DNA from: Paenibacillus taichungensis
GTDB lineage: Bacteria > Bacillota > Bacilli > Paenibacillales > Paenibacillaceae
Assembly (NCBI RefSeq): GCF_013359905.1
Contig: NZ_JABMCC010000111.1
Location: forward strand, 186,001-250,000
Length of the DNA: 64,000 bases
Direction: 5' to 3'
Shown: positions 41,730 through 50,804 of the stretch, piece by piece
Layout of the letters: each line of letters starts with the position of its first letter
Numbering within the stretch: the first letter of the stretch is position 1
Position numbers and translations under genes: made by a program
Notes under the pieces: generated by a model
What the model saw: the letters and a program-made list of their open reading frames with translations, nothing else
What the model was told of the DNA's origin: nothing
Database searches by the model: none

Positions 41730-43739
41730 ATGAGTATACATAATTCATCATCATCATTAAACGCAGAACGTGAGACTGACCCCAATCCAGCTAAGAACAA
41801 CATGGCGACTGAATCAACCACTATTTTGATGACGGGCAGTACCGGATTTATAGGCAAAGAGGCAATAAAACAACTTGGGAACAGTGAAGCGCAGTTATTA
41901 CTGCTTGTACGCTCGGAATCAAAAGCGAGGATGGTTCTGAATGCATATGGAGTAACGGATTTCAGCCGAATAACGTATATTCAGGGGGATTTGTCAGCTC
42001 CAGGCCTCGGTCTAACCAAAGCTGATCGTGAACGTGCTCTTCAGGCCAATATCATAATTCATGCAGGTGGGACGATGGATGTCACATTGCAACCGAAGGT
42101 GGCAGAACAGATTTTTATGAATGGAGCAAGAGGCATGGCCGAACTGGCGGAAGATATCCAGCGTACACACGGATTAAGACATTTTATCCACGTGGTTGGT
42201 TTTATGAGTCCGTATGGGAGGAAGGATTATCCGTCCATATCATCATCCAATGAAGGTGTTGGGGATAAGTCGAGCGGGAAGAACTCATTGATTAGTAAAG
42301 TGTTCCATTCGGAAAGTGCTTATGAACATATGAAATTCGAAGCGGACCGCTATATTCGACAGCACGCTGAGCAGCATTCGTATGTCTTATCTGTTGTTAA
42401 TCCGAGTACAATCGTGGGTCCATATCCTACAGGGGCAACCGAACAAACGGGCGGAATTGGCATGATGATACAGGCGATGAGAAGGCGCAGAATGCCGGTG
42501 ATTCCTGGTGGTCGAGAGCACTGGCTGCCACTCGTATCGAATGACGTGGTTGCCCAGACCCTTGTTTTTCTGACTCAAGACAGCAATCCGTCTGGCGGCA
42601 CATATCCCCTGTTGTCCAGAAAAGCGGACAGTCCGGATATGAAGGAACTGATTCGTTTACTGGCGGCTGAGTTGGATGTATCTGCACCTCGATGGTCAGT
42701 GCCCCTGCCCATGATTCATGCAGCGATGAAGGCTGGTGGCACAAAGATCAGCGGGATACCGCCTGAATCAATCGCGTTTATTACCAAACAGGAGTTTGAA
42801 GTTCAGCAAACGGAACGATTGTTTCAGCGAATGGACCAAAAGTTGCCTGAAGTTAGCGAGTTATTACCTTACGTAATAGCCGATTTGGACTATCGTTTCA
42901 GCTATCCTTCACAGGAGGATCTGCCTAAGAGCTGGACTCGGACACGTAAGGGCAGTCTTGCGGTGCTGGTCCATGAGGGTCAAGGGGAGCCCTGGGTGAT
43001 AGTTCATGGTTTGATGAGCAGTGCTGACGATATGATCCCGCTGGGAGAAGCGTTATGGAGTATGACGGGAAACCCGATATGGCTTGTGGATCTAGCCGGA
43101 TTTGGGCGTTCTCCGGTTCATCGGAACAAGGCAAGAGGGGCGGCCTTCAAAGGGCAGGTCGAAGCGGTGCGAAGTGTGCTGGATGAGATACAAGGGCCAA
43201 TCAAATTGATAGGACATTCCATTGGGGCAGCGATAGTCGCTGGGGTCATGCAGGGGAGTGGACGTGAAGATATCCAGCTTGCCATGCTGCAACCTGTATG
43301 GGGGGCTCCGAAGGCCGGAATGCAGCGACTGATATCAAGGTTTCCGAGAAGAATGGTGCAAGGACTGTTATCTCGGATGACTCCACAGCAAGTGGCTGGA
43401 CAGTTAAAAAGAGCAGAAGCTTCGGAGATCGATCCAACCCTGCTGGAAGGCTATGCGAGGAGAGCCTCTTCTGGTTTGAAGTCTCCCCGCATTGCAGGAG
43501 CGAATGCTGATTTGCTCCACTGGATACAGTCTCATTCAAACGATAAAGTGTCACAGACAAGTGCAGATGCGCAGCGCACACTCATGGTGTGGGGGACGAA
43601 CGATAAGGGATACTCGCGCCCCGAAAATATCCATTCATCCGTTCAACGTGTGGAACTTCCCTATGGACACCAATTCCCACTATTTCATGCAGAAGAAACA
43701 GCTTCGCTGCTTGTGGAATGGCAAATGAAGAGAAGGTAA
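41730..43739 (+). CDS. Fusion of NAD-dependent epimerase/reductase and alpha/beta hydrolase
   Basis: A 669-residue two-domain protein. Residues about 30-400 form an extended SDR resembling the fatty acyl reductase/thioester reductase group: nucleotide motif TGSTGFIGKEA, GDLSAPGLGL, a YEHMKFEADR stretch carrying the YxxxK equivalent, and NPSTIVGPY. Residues about 405-669 form an alpha/beta hydrolase: VIVHGLMSSADD, nucleophile Ser in GHSIGAA, a late Asp in WGTNDKG and His in PYGHQFPLFH. A role in lipid or thioester metabolism is plausible. GGGAGAG precedes the ATG. It is the likely target of the TetR upstream. Confidence 0.82.
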   Translation: MSIHNSSSSLNAERETDPNPAKNNMATESTTILMTGSTGFIGKEAIKQLGNSEAQLLLLVRSESKARMVLNAYGVTDFSRITYIQGDLSAPGLGLTKADRERALQANIIIHAGGTMDVTLQPKVAEQIFMNGARGMAELAEDIQRTHGLRHFIHVVGFMSPYGRKDYPSISSSNEGVGDKSSGKNSLISKVFHSESAYEHMKFEADRYIRQHAEQHSYVLSVVNPSTIVGPYPTGATEQTGGIGMMIQAMRRRRMPVIPGGREHWLPLVSNDVVAQTLVFLTQDSNPSGGTYPLLSRKADSPDMKELIRLLAAELDVSAPRWSVPLPMIHAAMKAGGTKISGIPPESIAFITKQEFEVQQTERLFQRMDQKLPEVSELLPYVIADLDYRFSYPSQEDLPKSWTRTRKGSLAVLVHEGQGEPWVIVHGLMSSADDMIPLGEALWSMTGNPIWLVDLAGFGRSPVHRNKARGAAFKGQVEAVRSVLDEIQGPIKLIGHSIGAAIVAGVMQGSGREDIQLAMLQPVWGAPKAGMQRLISRFPRRMVQGLLSRMTPQQVAGQLKRAEASEIDPTLLEGYARRASSGLKSPRIAGANADLLHWIQSHSNDKVSQTSADAQRTLMVWGTNDKGYSRPENIHSSVQRVELPYGHQFPLFHAEETASLLVEWQMKRR

Positions 43740-43833
43740 GTGAAAAACAGAGTATGCGTTCCAAGAAATATACAATATTCAGTGTACTCGATAATAAAAT
43801 GTTAAATTATATTACACATACAGTTAGATAAAC

Positions 43834-43858
43834 GGGGTGAAAGCGTTATTTTCACTCC
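43834..43858. terminator. Weak hairpin downstream of the fusion gene
   Basis: GGGGTGAA and TTCACTCC pair with one GU. The following bases are CATTTATACTT, a poor T-run, so termination is uncertain. Confidence 0.35.
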
Positions 43859-43978
43859 CATTTATACTTGTCGCACAATAAAACGATGCTCATTTTGGCA
43901 AGGCAGTACATTGTGACCCTCTTCTGAACTGCGATAGACTTGATCTCAAGATCAACAGCTAAGAGGAGGATGTGTACG

Positions 43979-44929
43979 ATGCCACTTCAAAAAACGTTAT
44001 TGGCACTGGACGCGCTGGACAGCGCTTATGTAAATGGTGAAAGTGTAAAGCAACTATTTGTTCAATATCCACAGGTTTCCGTTGAAGTGCTGACCGTACA
44101 AGGGGAAAAGGGGAGCACGGATTTTGTTAAAATCATCATCCCTGGTACAAACGGCAAGTTGTCAGGAGGGCAGGCTCCGACCATGGGGATTGTCGGACGA
44201 CTGGGTGGAATTGGCGCCCGTCCAACACGCATCGGACTCGTTTCGGATGCCGATGGCGCCGTCGCTGCTGTTGCAGCAGGACTGAAACTCGCCGATATGC
44301 AGACCAAGGGTGATTCGCTCAAAGGTGATGTCATTGTGACTACGCATATCTGTCCAGATGCCCCGACTCTTCCGCATGAACCGGTTGATTTTATGGACTC
44401 TCCGGTCGACATTTTACAGATGAACGAACATGAGGTTCTGCCTGAGATGGAAGCTATTTTGTCCATCGATACAACCAAAGGAAACCGGGTGATTAACCAT
44501 AAAGGCATCGCCATTTCGCCAACGGTGAAAGAGGGATATATTTTACGGGTGAGCGATGATTTGCTCCGAATTATGGAGATGACCACAGGGCAGCTGCCCG
44601 TGACCTTCCCGATTACAACGCAGGATATTACGCCATACGGCAATGACTTATACCATATCAATTCTATTTTACAGCCAGCTGTGGCTACACATGCACCTGT
44701 TGTAGGCGTAGCAGTAACTGCTCAATCCGCAGTTCCGGGATGCGGCACAGGAGCGAGCCATGAGGTTGATATTGCAAGCGCAGTTCGTTTGGTCGTGGAG
44801 ACAGCCAAGGAATTCACGAATGGCACCTGTTCTTTCTACAATGTGGAGGAATATAACCTGATTACTCGTCTGTATGGATCAATGAAAGTGCTTCAAACCC
44901 CAGGAATCCAGGCAGCTCCGTCTGCATAG
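43979..44929 (+). CDS. DUF1177 family protein
   Basis: A 316-residue protein that I recognise as DUF1177. Landmarks are GKLSGGQAPTMGIVGRLGG, VIVTTHICPDAPTLPHEP, SIDTTKGNRVINHKGIAIS and the late VPGCGTGASHEVDIASAVRL with conserved His and Cys. There is no signal or membrane segment. The function is not established. Conserved His/Asp/Cys hint at a metal enzyme, and relatives lie beside AroM, M29/M20 hydrolases and peptide importers, as here. AGGAGGA lies 8 nt upstream of the ATG. First gene of the long right-hand catabolic cluster. Confidence 0.88.
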   Translation: MPLQKTLLALDALDSAYVNGESVKQLFVQYPQVSVEVLTVQGEKGSTDFVKIIIPGTNGKLSGGQAPTMGIVGRLGGIGARPTRIGLVSDADGAVAAVAAGLKLADMQTKGDSLKGDVIVTTHICPDAPTLPHEPVDFMDSPVDILQMNEHEVLPEMEAILSIDTTKGNRVINHKGIAISPTVKEGYILRVSDDLLRIMEMTTGQLPVTFPITTQDITPYGNDLYHINSILQPAVATHAPVVGVAVTAQSAVPGCGTGASHEVDIASAVRLVVETAKEFTNGTCSFYNVEEYNLITRLYGSMKVLQTPGIQAAPSA

Positions 44930-45025
44930 TTTAGTCGAGAAGGTCACGGATGAAGCGGCAGATGGAAACACTACTGTGCACATACGTGGCTTCTACAGCC
45001 GATCTGATATGTAGGAGGCAATAAG

Positions 45026-45697
45026 ATGACCAAGCAGCTTGGCATGATTACGATTGGACAAGCTCCGCGAACCGATGTTGCGCCTGTCATAGAGAAGTAT
45101 CTAGAGGGACGAGCGGAACTCCTTCAGGTCGGGGTGTTGGACGAACTGTCGGCAACTCAGATCGCTGCGCTGGCCCCGGAACCGGGTGAATATGTGTTGA
45201 CTTCCCGTCTGCAGGATGGCAGTGCCGCTATCGTATCCCGTGAAAAAATCAGACCGCTGCTGAATCAAAAGATTCGTGAATTCGAAGCCATAGGTGTTCC
45301 CAATATTCTGCTGCTGTGCACAGGTTCCTTTCCGGGTCTGCGTTCAGCCAAGGTGCACCTTATTGAGCCTGATCGCATTATTCCGCCAGCCGTACAGGCG
45401 ATGGCCGATGGCCGCCGTCTGGGGCTTATCGGACCATTGCCAGAGCAAGCGGGACAGCTTGATTTGAAGTTTTCCTCCCTGGTCCAACCTGCGTTTGCCG
45501 CTGCTTCTCCTTATACATCCGGCGAGTCTGAGTTCCGGCAGGCGACGGAATCATTAAAGGGGCGTGTTGAACTCATTTTACTGGATTGCATGGGGTATGA
45601 TGAGCGCCACCGTCAATGGGTTGCCAATGCCAGCGCAGGAATCCCGGTCATTTTGTCGAATGCTCTAATGGGTAAACTAGTAGCGGAAATGGTCTGA
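45026..45697 (+). CDS. AroM family protein
   Basis: A 223-residue protein of the AroM family: opening LGMITIGQAPRTDVAP, then DEL, ILLLCTGSFPGL and LDCMGYDERHR. The family name comes from a gene near aroL in E. coli; its activity is not known. The layout, with paired Cys in LLCTG and LDCMGY, resembles the Asp/Glu racemase fold, so an isomerase is a fair guess. AGGAGG lies 8 nt before the ATG. It sits between DUF1177 and an aminopeptidase. Confidence 0.88.
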   Translation: MTKQLGMITIGQAPRTDVAPVIEKYLEGRAELLQVGVLDELSATQIAALAPEPGEYVLTSRLQDGSAAIVSREKIRPLLNQKIREFEAIGVPNILLLCTGSFPGLRSAKVHLIEPDRIIPPAVQAMADGRRLGLIGPLPEQAGQLDLKFSSLVQPAFAAASPYTSGESEFRQATESLKGRVELILLDCMGYDERHRQWVANASAGIPVILSNALMGKLVAEMV

Positions 45698-45716
45698 CAC
45701 AGGAGGAGACGAGCAA

Positions 45717-46667
45717 ATGAATCAGCAACGAATTGACGTCAGTAAAAATGTTTTGGTGGAATGCCTTGGACTTCGCAGTGGTGAGACACTGGCTGTCGTA
45801 GCGGATGATGCCAAGAGAGAACTGGCCGAATCCATATATGAGGCAGGCAAGGCATTGGGAGCAGATGCGGTACTAATGGTGATGAAGGAACGAAGCAAAT
45901 CCGGTGAGGAGCCGCCTGCACCGATTGCCGAAGCGATGAAGTGTGCAGATGTCGCGGTATGCGTAACGCGTTATTCACTAACCCATACGCAGGCTCGTAA
46001 ACAAGCTGCAGCTGCTGGAACCAGGGTAGCCACGATGCCTGGCATGACGGATGATATGTTCATGAATGGTGCGATTACCGCAGAATATCCCAAAGTGAAG
46101 GCTTTGACAGATAAGGTTACAGCCATGCTGAGTGCAGGGAGAAATGTCCGTATCGTGAAAGATGGACACCAGCTGTCATTCTCGATTCAGGGACGTAACG
46201 GCGTGCCGAGCACAGGTATGTACCTCAATCCAGGTGAGTCCGGCAATTTGCCTTCCGGTGAAGCTTACATCGCCCCCGTTGAAGGTATTGGAGAAGGTGA
46301 AATCCTGGTGGATGGCTCAATTGCAGGAATAGGTGCGATCGGTGAACCTGTTCTATTGACGGTTAGAGAGGGCCGCCTTGTTACGGCAACTGGCGCTGAA
46401 GGAGACAAGCTGTTATCCATGCTGGGCGAAGGTGATGGTCGAATTCTTGGCGAGTTCGGCATTGGTACCAATGACAAGGCTCGAATTACAGGTGTTGTTC
46501 TGGAGGACGAGAAAGTCTACGGTACCATTCATGTTGCTTTTGGAAGTAATAATACCTTTGGTGGCACAGTTGCAGCAGGTGTTCATATTGATGCCGTTGT
46601 GCAGAAGCCGGATGTGTACATTGATGATGTGTTGATTATGCGTCAGGGAGAATTGCTCGATCAATAA
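45717..46667 (+). CDS. M29-type aminopeptidase
   Basis: A 316-residue metallo-aminopeptidase of the M29 (thermophilic aminopeptidase) family. Metal ligands fit the conserved pattern: Glu in GESGNLPSGEAY, the late GEFGIGTN, THVAFGS-type IHVAFGSNNTFGG and GVHIDAVV. It is shorter than typical M29 enzymes (about 400), lacking part of the N-terminal domain. It removes N-terminal residues from short peptides or related amides in the cytoplasm. AGGAGG precedes the ATG, 19 bases after aroM, so these are one operon. Confidence 0.85.
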   Translation: MNQQRIDVSKNVLVECLGLRSGETLAVVADDAKRELAESIYEAGKALGADAVLMVMKERSKSGEEPPAPIAEAMKCADVAVCVTRYSLTHTQARKQAAAAGTRVATMPGMTDDMFMNGAITAEYPKVKALTDKVTAMLSAGRNVRIVKDGHQLSFSIQGRNGVPSTGMYLNPGESGNLPSGEAYIAPVEGIGEGEILVDGSIAGIGAIGEPVLLTVREGRLVTATGAEGDKLLSMLGEGDGRILGEFGIGTNDKARITGVVLEDEKVYGTIHVAFGSNNTFGGTVAAGVHIDAVVQKPDVYIDDVLIMRQGELLDQ

Positions 46668-46691
46668 TGAGCAGGAGATTCAGGGATAACC

Positions 46692-46947
46692 TTGTGGATC
46701 AAAAAAAAAGTGAATGAGAGCGTATGCACAACATATCCACAGTGGGGACCAATGCGTAAATTACGCGGTAGTTTTAGGGACAAATACACAACATATTCAC
46801 AATATATAAAGAGATATCCACATAACTGGGGGTAACTATCAACAGTTTGTGGGTAACATATGCACAAGATATCCACAGCCTGGGGAGGAATGCTGATGTT
46901 GGGTCTTATCAGAGTGATTACGCTTCATCATGAAGAAGATATCCACA
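46692..46947. promoter_or_regulatory. Cluster of DnaA-box-like sites 2, phased pairs
   Basis: TATNCACA cores occur at 46723, 46734, 46794, 46815, 46859, 46870 and 46940, with an AATACACA at 46783 and a complement TGTGGGTAA at 46848. Three pairs share exactly the same layout: two cores whose starts are 11 bases apart (46723/46734, 46783/46794, 46859/46870). The last two sites flank or lie inside the start of the racemase gene. Most have A instead of T in the first position of TTATNCACA. Confidence 0.5.
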
Positions 46948-47528
46948 GACACGGGGCACTGATTGAAGGACGTTATGGCATTCAGGTTCGGAGTCGCTGC
47001 ATTCCCGATCAACCGCTGGGGGTATATGATCAGGCCACAGAGCTTGAATCGATTCCCAAAATTGTAGATCTGGCACGAAAACTCGAACAGGAAGGCTGTA
47101 CCTCTATTGGTATCAGTTGTGCAGCCGATCCGGCTCTTGCAGAAATGCGTGCCGCAGTTCACATCCCAGTCTATGGAGCAGGATCATGTGCTGCTCATCT
47201 TGCACTCACATCAGCGGCGCGTGTAGGTGTATTGACCATCCTAGAGGAGGTGCCTCATCTGATTCGAGGAATACTAGGTGATGCCTATATTGGGATGGAG
47301 CGTCCAGAAGGTGTGGTAACTACGCTGGATCTCAACACACCACAGGGGCGAATCGCGGCTATGGAAGCCGCCAGAAGACTGAAGGCGGAGGGCGCCGAGT
47401 CCATCGTTCTTGCGTGTACCGGTTTTGCAACGATGGGTTTCGCTATGGAAGTGGAAAAAGAACTGCATATCCGGGCGCTTGACCCGATCTATTCATTAGG
47501 GGCAGCTGTGTCTGCGTTGAATGTCTGA
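46896..47528 (+). CDS. Asp/Glu/hydantoin racemase family protein
   Basis: A 210-residue cofactor-independent racemase. The two catalytic Cys are in GISCAADPAL and VLACTGFATMG, one from each half of the pseudo-symmetric fold. Members invert hydantoins, aspartate, glutamate or related acids. I choose the ATG at 46896, 7 nt after GGGGAGG; the ATG two codons earlier is too close to that site. It follows the DnaA-box-like cluster and precedes the PucR regulator. With the hydrolases around it, it could interconvert D and L forms of the imported substrate. Confidence 0.85.
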   Translation: MLGLIRVITLHHEEDIHRHGALIEGRYGIQVRSRCIPDQPLGVYDQATELESIPKIVDLARKLEQEGCTSIGISCAADPALAEMRAAVHIPVYGAGSCAAHLALTSAARVGVLTILEEVPHLIRGILGDAYIGMERPEGVVTTLDLNTPQGRIAAMEAARRLKAEGAESIVLACTGFATMGFAMEVEKELHIRALDPIYSLGAAVSALNV

Positions 47529-47587
47529 TTTACGGAATGCAGGATGTGGGTATTGGATGATTTTATATTTGGGTTAATTTGATTTTG

Positions 47588-47626
47588 ACGCCGATGCAGT
47601 GTGTATAACTGTATCGGCGTTATTTG
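47588..47626 (+). terminator. Hairpin after the racemase gene
   Basis: ACGCCGATGCAG and CTGTATCGGCGT form a 12-position stem with one mismatch; the T-run (TTATTTG) is weak. Confidence 0.55.
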
Positions 47627-47839
47627 CGTTGGATAAGGTTATCGGGCTCTTGGAATAAATGGGGTTGATCTGCAAGGAGTGTGGGGATAACTTTTCTTGT
47701 TTTCTAATGTGAAGCGATAAAGTAATAAATATATTTTTTGTAGTAATAACTGCTACTAACAACGTATTATTATTACTTTATTTTATGAAATTAAATTATA
47801 ACTTACGGATATCACAGAAATTCCCGTTTTTTTTGATCA

Positions 47840-47858
47840 GATAGTCTGGTAAACTATC
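47840..47858. promoter_or_regulatory. Inverted repeat before the PucR gene
   Basis: GATAGT-CTGGTAA-ACTATC, perfect 6-base arms. Binding by PucR itself is an inference from position only. Confidence 0.4.
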
Positions 47859-47921
47859 CAAAAAAATTAGATACAGTATGCAAAAATGATTTGCAAATCT
47901 GGCTCAGGGTGGTCGATAGGC

Positions 47922-49454
47922 TTGAAAACGACAGGTATAACATTGAAAGAACTGTTGAATATTCCTATACTCAGCAAGGCCAAAGTCATTAGTGGGCACC
48001 AAGGATTGGATCGGGTTGTACGGTTCGTGGATATTATGGAGGTGCCGGATCTGCAAGGATGGTTGCGAGAAGGCATGCTTATGCTGACGACAGCCTATTC
48101 GATTCGTGATAATCCCGGCTTGCTCGGAGAACTAATCTATACCCTTAATGAAGCGGGGGCGGCTGCTCTGGCTATCAAGCCTGCGCGTTTTCTCAAAGAA
48201 ATCCCGAAGGAAGCCGTTGCAGCCAGTAATAACTGCGGTCTGCCCATCATTGAAATTCCTCCGGAAATACCCTACATGGATATTACGCAACCTGTTATGG
48301 AACTGGTGCTGGATCGACAGGCCGCACTTCTCCGCAGGTCAGAGGAAGTATATCGGACACTGATGACAATGGTACTTGAAAACAGTGGAATTCAGGCGGT
48401 GGGGGACAATGTGGCCGAGCTGCTTCAGGCACCTGTGGGTGTTATCGACAATGCTGGTCAGATGATTGTGTCCTCACCGCCGGATTATGACTGGAAAGAA
48501 GCTGTGGACCCACTCGTATGGGAGATAAATCTGGATCGGCGGAAGGTTGCCCGATTGCTGGTGGACAAGGACTCCCTGGATGAAATGGAACAAGTCGGCA
48601 TTGAGCAAGCCAGATTAGTATTATCCCTGGAATTGATGAGAAACAAGGTGGCGGAAGATACCGAATTGCGTCTTCGGGGCAATTTCATTGACGAACTGCT
48701 GACACCGCCTCTGCTGTTGCCACATGAAGCCGAATCGAGAGGCCGCAAGCTTGGCATGAACCCAGAGCATTTATGGGAAGTAGCTGTGATGGAAGGGGAG
48801 ACTGCTCCTGATGAAGATCTATTGACTGAATTGCTTGGTCAGGAGGCCAGAAAACGGAGGGTAGCGCCTCATATTGAGTTTCGGACAAACAGGGCGGTGC
48901 TCTTTTTGCCAACCCCGGAGTCTCGGGATGCGGCATGGATGGATGACGTTCAATCCTGGTCTGATACCATTGGACTATGGCTCGAAGATCCGGCCAACAA
49001 GCTTGGACAATTCAGGACAGGCGTGGGCACTCAGGTTCCACTTTGGAATATGCATCAAAGCTATGGTGAGGCCAGAAATGCCCTGCTGGTATCCTCCCGC
49101 TTGTCGGGTGGGCGTACAACCCGGTTTGAGGATGTGGAGGTATATCATTTGCTTAGCGAAACGGCGGATGATCCGGGTTTTGCGGCATTGTTTGAGCGGA
49201 AACTGGGGAAATTGCGTGCTTATGATGATGAACACAGTGGGGATCTGCTGCGTACGTTTTTTTATTATCTGGAGAGCAGAGGCAGCCTGATCGAGACAGC
49301 AAACCGCCTCTATATTCACCGGAATTCCGTGAAATACCGACTGGAGCGAATACGGGACATTACGGGATTCGACCTGAATCATCCGCGTGAACAATTTGTC
49401 TGTCATCTGTGTCTTGTGTATTACTACATGAAGCAGGATAAACAAGAGGTGTAG
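47922..49454 (+). CDS. PucR family transcriptional regulator
   Basis: A 510-residue regulator. The N-terminal PucR domain (about 5-125) is seen in GITLKELLNIP, then RFVDIMEVPDL and GWLREGMLMLTTAYSI. A GGDEF-like middle follows. The C-terminal PucR helix-turn-helix is LIETANRLYIHRNSVKYRLERI. The family controls catabolism of purines, amino acids and related N-compounds, so it fits the importer and hydrolases around it. I favour TTG, after AGGGTGG at a long 10-nt spacing; an ATG 12 codons earlier lacks a site. Confidence 0.88.
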   Translation: MKTTGITLKELLNIPILSKAKVISGHQGLDRVVRFVDIMEVPDLQGWLREGMLMLTTAYSIRDNPGLLGELIYTLNEAGAAALAIKPARFLKEIPKEAVAASNNCGLPIIEIPPEIPYMDITQPVMELVLDRQAALLRRSEEVYRTLMTMVLENSGIQAVGDNVAELLQAPVGVIDNAGQMIVSSPPDYDWKEAVDPLVWEINLDRRKVARLLVDKDSLDEMEQVGIEQARLVLSLELMRNKVAEDTELRLRGNFIDELLTPPLLLPHEAESRGRKLGMNPEHLWEVAVMEGETAPDEDLLTELLGQEARKRRVAPHIEFRTNRAVLFLPTPESRDAAWMDDVQSWSDTIGLWLEDPANKLGQFRTGVGTQVPLWNMHQSYGEARNALLVSSRLSGGRTTRFEDVEVYHLLSETADDPGFAALFERKLGKLRAYDDEHSGDLLRTFFYYLESRGSLIETANRLYIHRNSVKYRLERIRDITGFDLNHPREQFVCHLCLVYYYMKQDKQEV

Positions 49455-49766
49455 GACCTGCCAATCGGACAATTGTTTTTACAGCAATACCAACGATGAA
49501 CTTTATGGTAGATATAGGTCGAAAAATAGCGAACTATGTCTTAGGGTGTAATTTAACATGACATTAATAGGAGACATTAGTGCACAATCGACAAACGGTT
49601 GTGCTTTTTTTTAGCTAAAAGGGACGTAGTTCGACGCTCGGATTCTAGGTAAAATAAGCACAATTACAAAGAAGAGACGGATAAACAGACAAGTTTTCAA
49701 GACTGAGCCGTCCACAGAGAACCGTAAAACAGCAAGTGAGACATCAGAGTTAAAGGGGTTGATCGA
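49455..49766. other. Gap before the peptide importer operon
   Basis: Apart from the PucR terminator it should hold the promoter of the importer operon in 49613-49750; I see no element close to consensus and no open frame. Confidence 0.4.
49582..49612 (+). terminator. Terminator after the PucR gene
   Basis: GCACAATCG and CGGTTGTGC pair (one GU/mismatch) with an ACAAA loop and T8. Confidence 0.82.
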
Positions 49767-50777
49767 TTGTTTGCTTACACGCTCCGAAGGCTGCTGCAGA
49801 TGATTCCGGCGCTGATCGGCATTGTGGTGATTACCTTCATCCTGTCCCGCGTTCTTCCGGGAGATCCCGCCATTGTCATGGCTGGCGAACAGGCCACGGA
49901 TGATGTCATTGCCAAAATCCGAATGGACATGGGATTGGACAAGCCATTATTTGTACAGTTTTTTAGTTACGTGGGACAGTTGCTCCAAGGGAATCTGGGA
50001 TTTGCCTACCATACCGGTCATACGGTGCTAAGTGACTTCGCTACCCGCTTTCCGGCAACCATCGAGCTGACATTGGCCAGTGTGATTATAGCCATCTGTG
50101 TTGCAATTCCGGTAGGCATTATCGCTGCAACTCGAAAAGAGTCCTTTATCGACCACATCTCCAGGGTGTTCTCACTGATTGGAGCATGTGTACCGATTTT
50201 CTGGTTGGGACTGCTATTTATTTACATCTTTTATTCCATCCTTGGCTGGGCACCAGCTCCAATGGGACGCATCAGCGGAGACCTCAATCCACCGACTCAT
50301 ATTACCGGATTGTACGTGGTAGACAGTCTTATGACCGGAGATATGGTTGCACTCAAAAGCAGTCTTGCTCATTTACTGCTTCCGGCCATCTGCCTGAGCA
50401 CAGGGACAATGGCGATTGTAGCGCGTATGACCAGGTCCAGCATGCTGGAAGTCATCGGACAGGATTATGTACGTACCGCACGAGCCAAGGGCTTGAGCGA
50501 AACCGCGGTCGTCGGCAAACACTCCCTGATCAATGCTCTGATTCCCACGTTGACCGTTCTTGGCCTGCAGTTTGGCGGATTACTCGGTGGTGCGGTAATC
50601 ACGGAAACTATCTTTTCCTGGCCTGGCGTCGGCGGTTATGTGACAGATTCGATTCTGGCTGCCGATTATGCACCAATTCAGGCATTCACACTGGTAAGTG
50701 CCATTCTGTTCAGCTTTATAAATCTGGCGGTGGATCTGGTCTATGGATTGATTGATCCACGAATCCGTTATGAATAG
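49767..50777 (+). CDS. Dipeptide/oligopeptide ABC permease (DppB/OppB type)
   Basis: A 336-residue permease: MFAYTLRRLLQMIPALIGIV, six helices, LPGDPA near residue 30 as in DppB, and the ATPase-docking loop DYVRTARAKGLSETAVVGKH. The C-terminal PGVGGYVTDSILAADYAPIQ is a family hallmark. Starts at TTG, 9 nt after AAGGGG. First gene of the importer operon DppB-DppC-binding protein-M20-DppD-DppF. It forms the membrane channel together with the next gene's product. Confidence 0.93.
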   Translation: MFAYTLRRLLQMIPALIGIVVITFILSRVLPGDPAIVMAGEQATDDVIAKIRMDMGLDKPLFVQFFSYVGQLLQGNLGFAYHTGHTVLSDFATRFPATIELTLASVIIAICVAIPVGIIAATRKESFIDHISRVFSLIGACVPIFWLGLLFIYIFYSILGWAPAPMGRISGDLNPPTHITGLYVVDSLMTGDMVALKSSLAHLLLPAICLSTGTMAIVARMTRSSMLEVIGQDYVRTARAKGLSETAVVGKHSLINALIPTLTVLGLQFGGLLGGAVITETIFSWPGVGGYVTDSILAADYAPIQAFTLVSAILFSFINLAVDLVYGLIDPRIRYE

Positions 50778-50804
50778 GGTCGCCGCGAAAGGAGGAGTAC
50801 CGCT

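Larger units (their letters stand above)
47529..47921. other. Intergenic region upstream of the PucR gene
   Basis: Holds the racemase hairpin and an AT-rich stretch (47700-47830) without a gene. At 47840-47858 GATAGT and ACTATC form an inverted repeat with a 7-base centre, 64 bases before the proposed start, a plausible operator for autoregulation. Confidence 0.5.
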
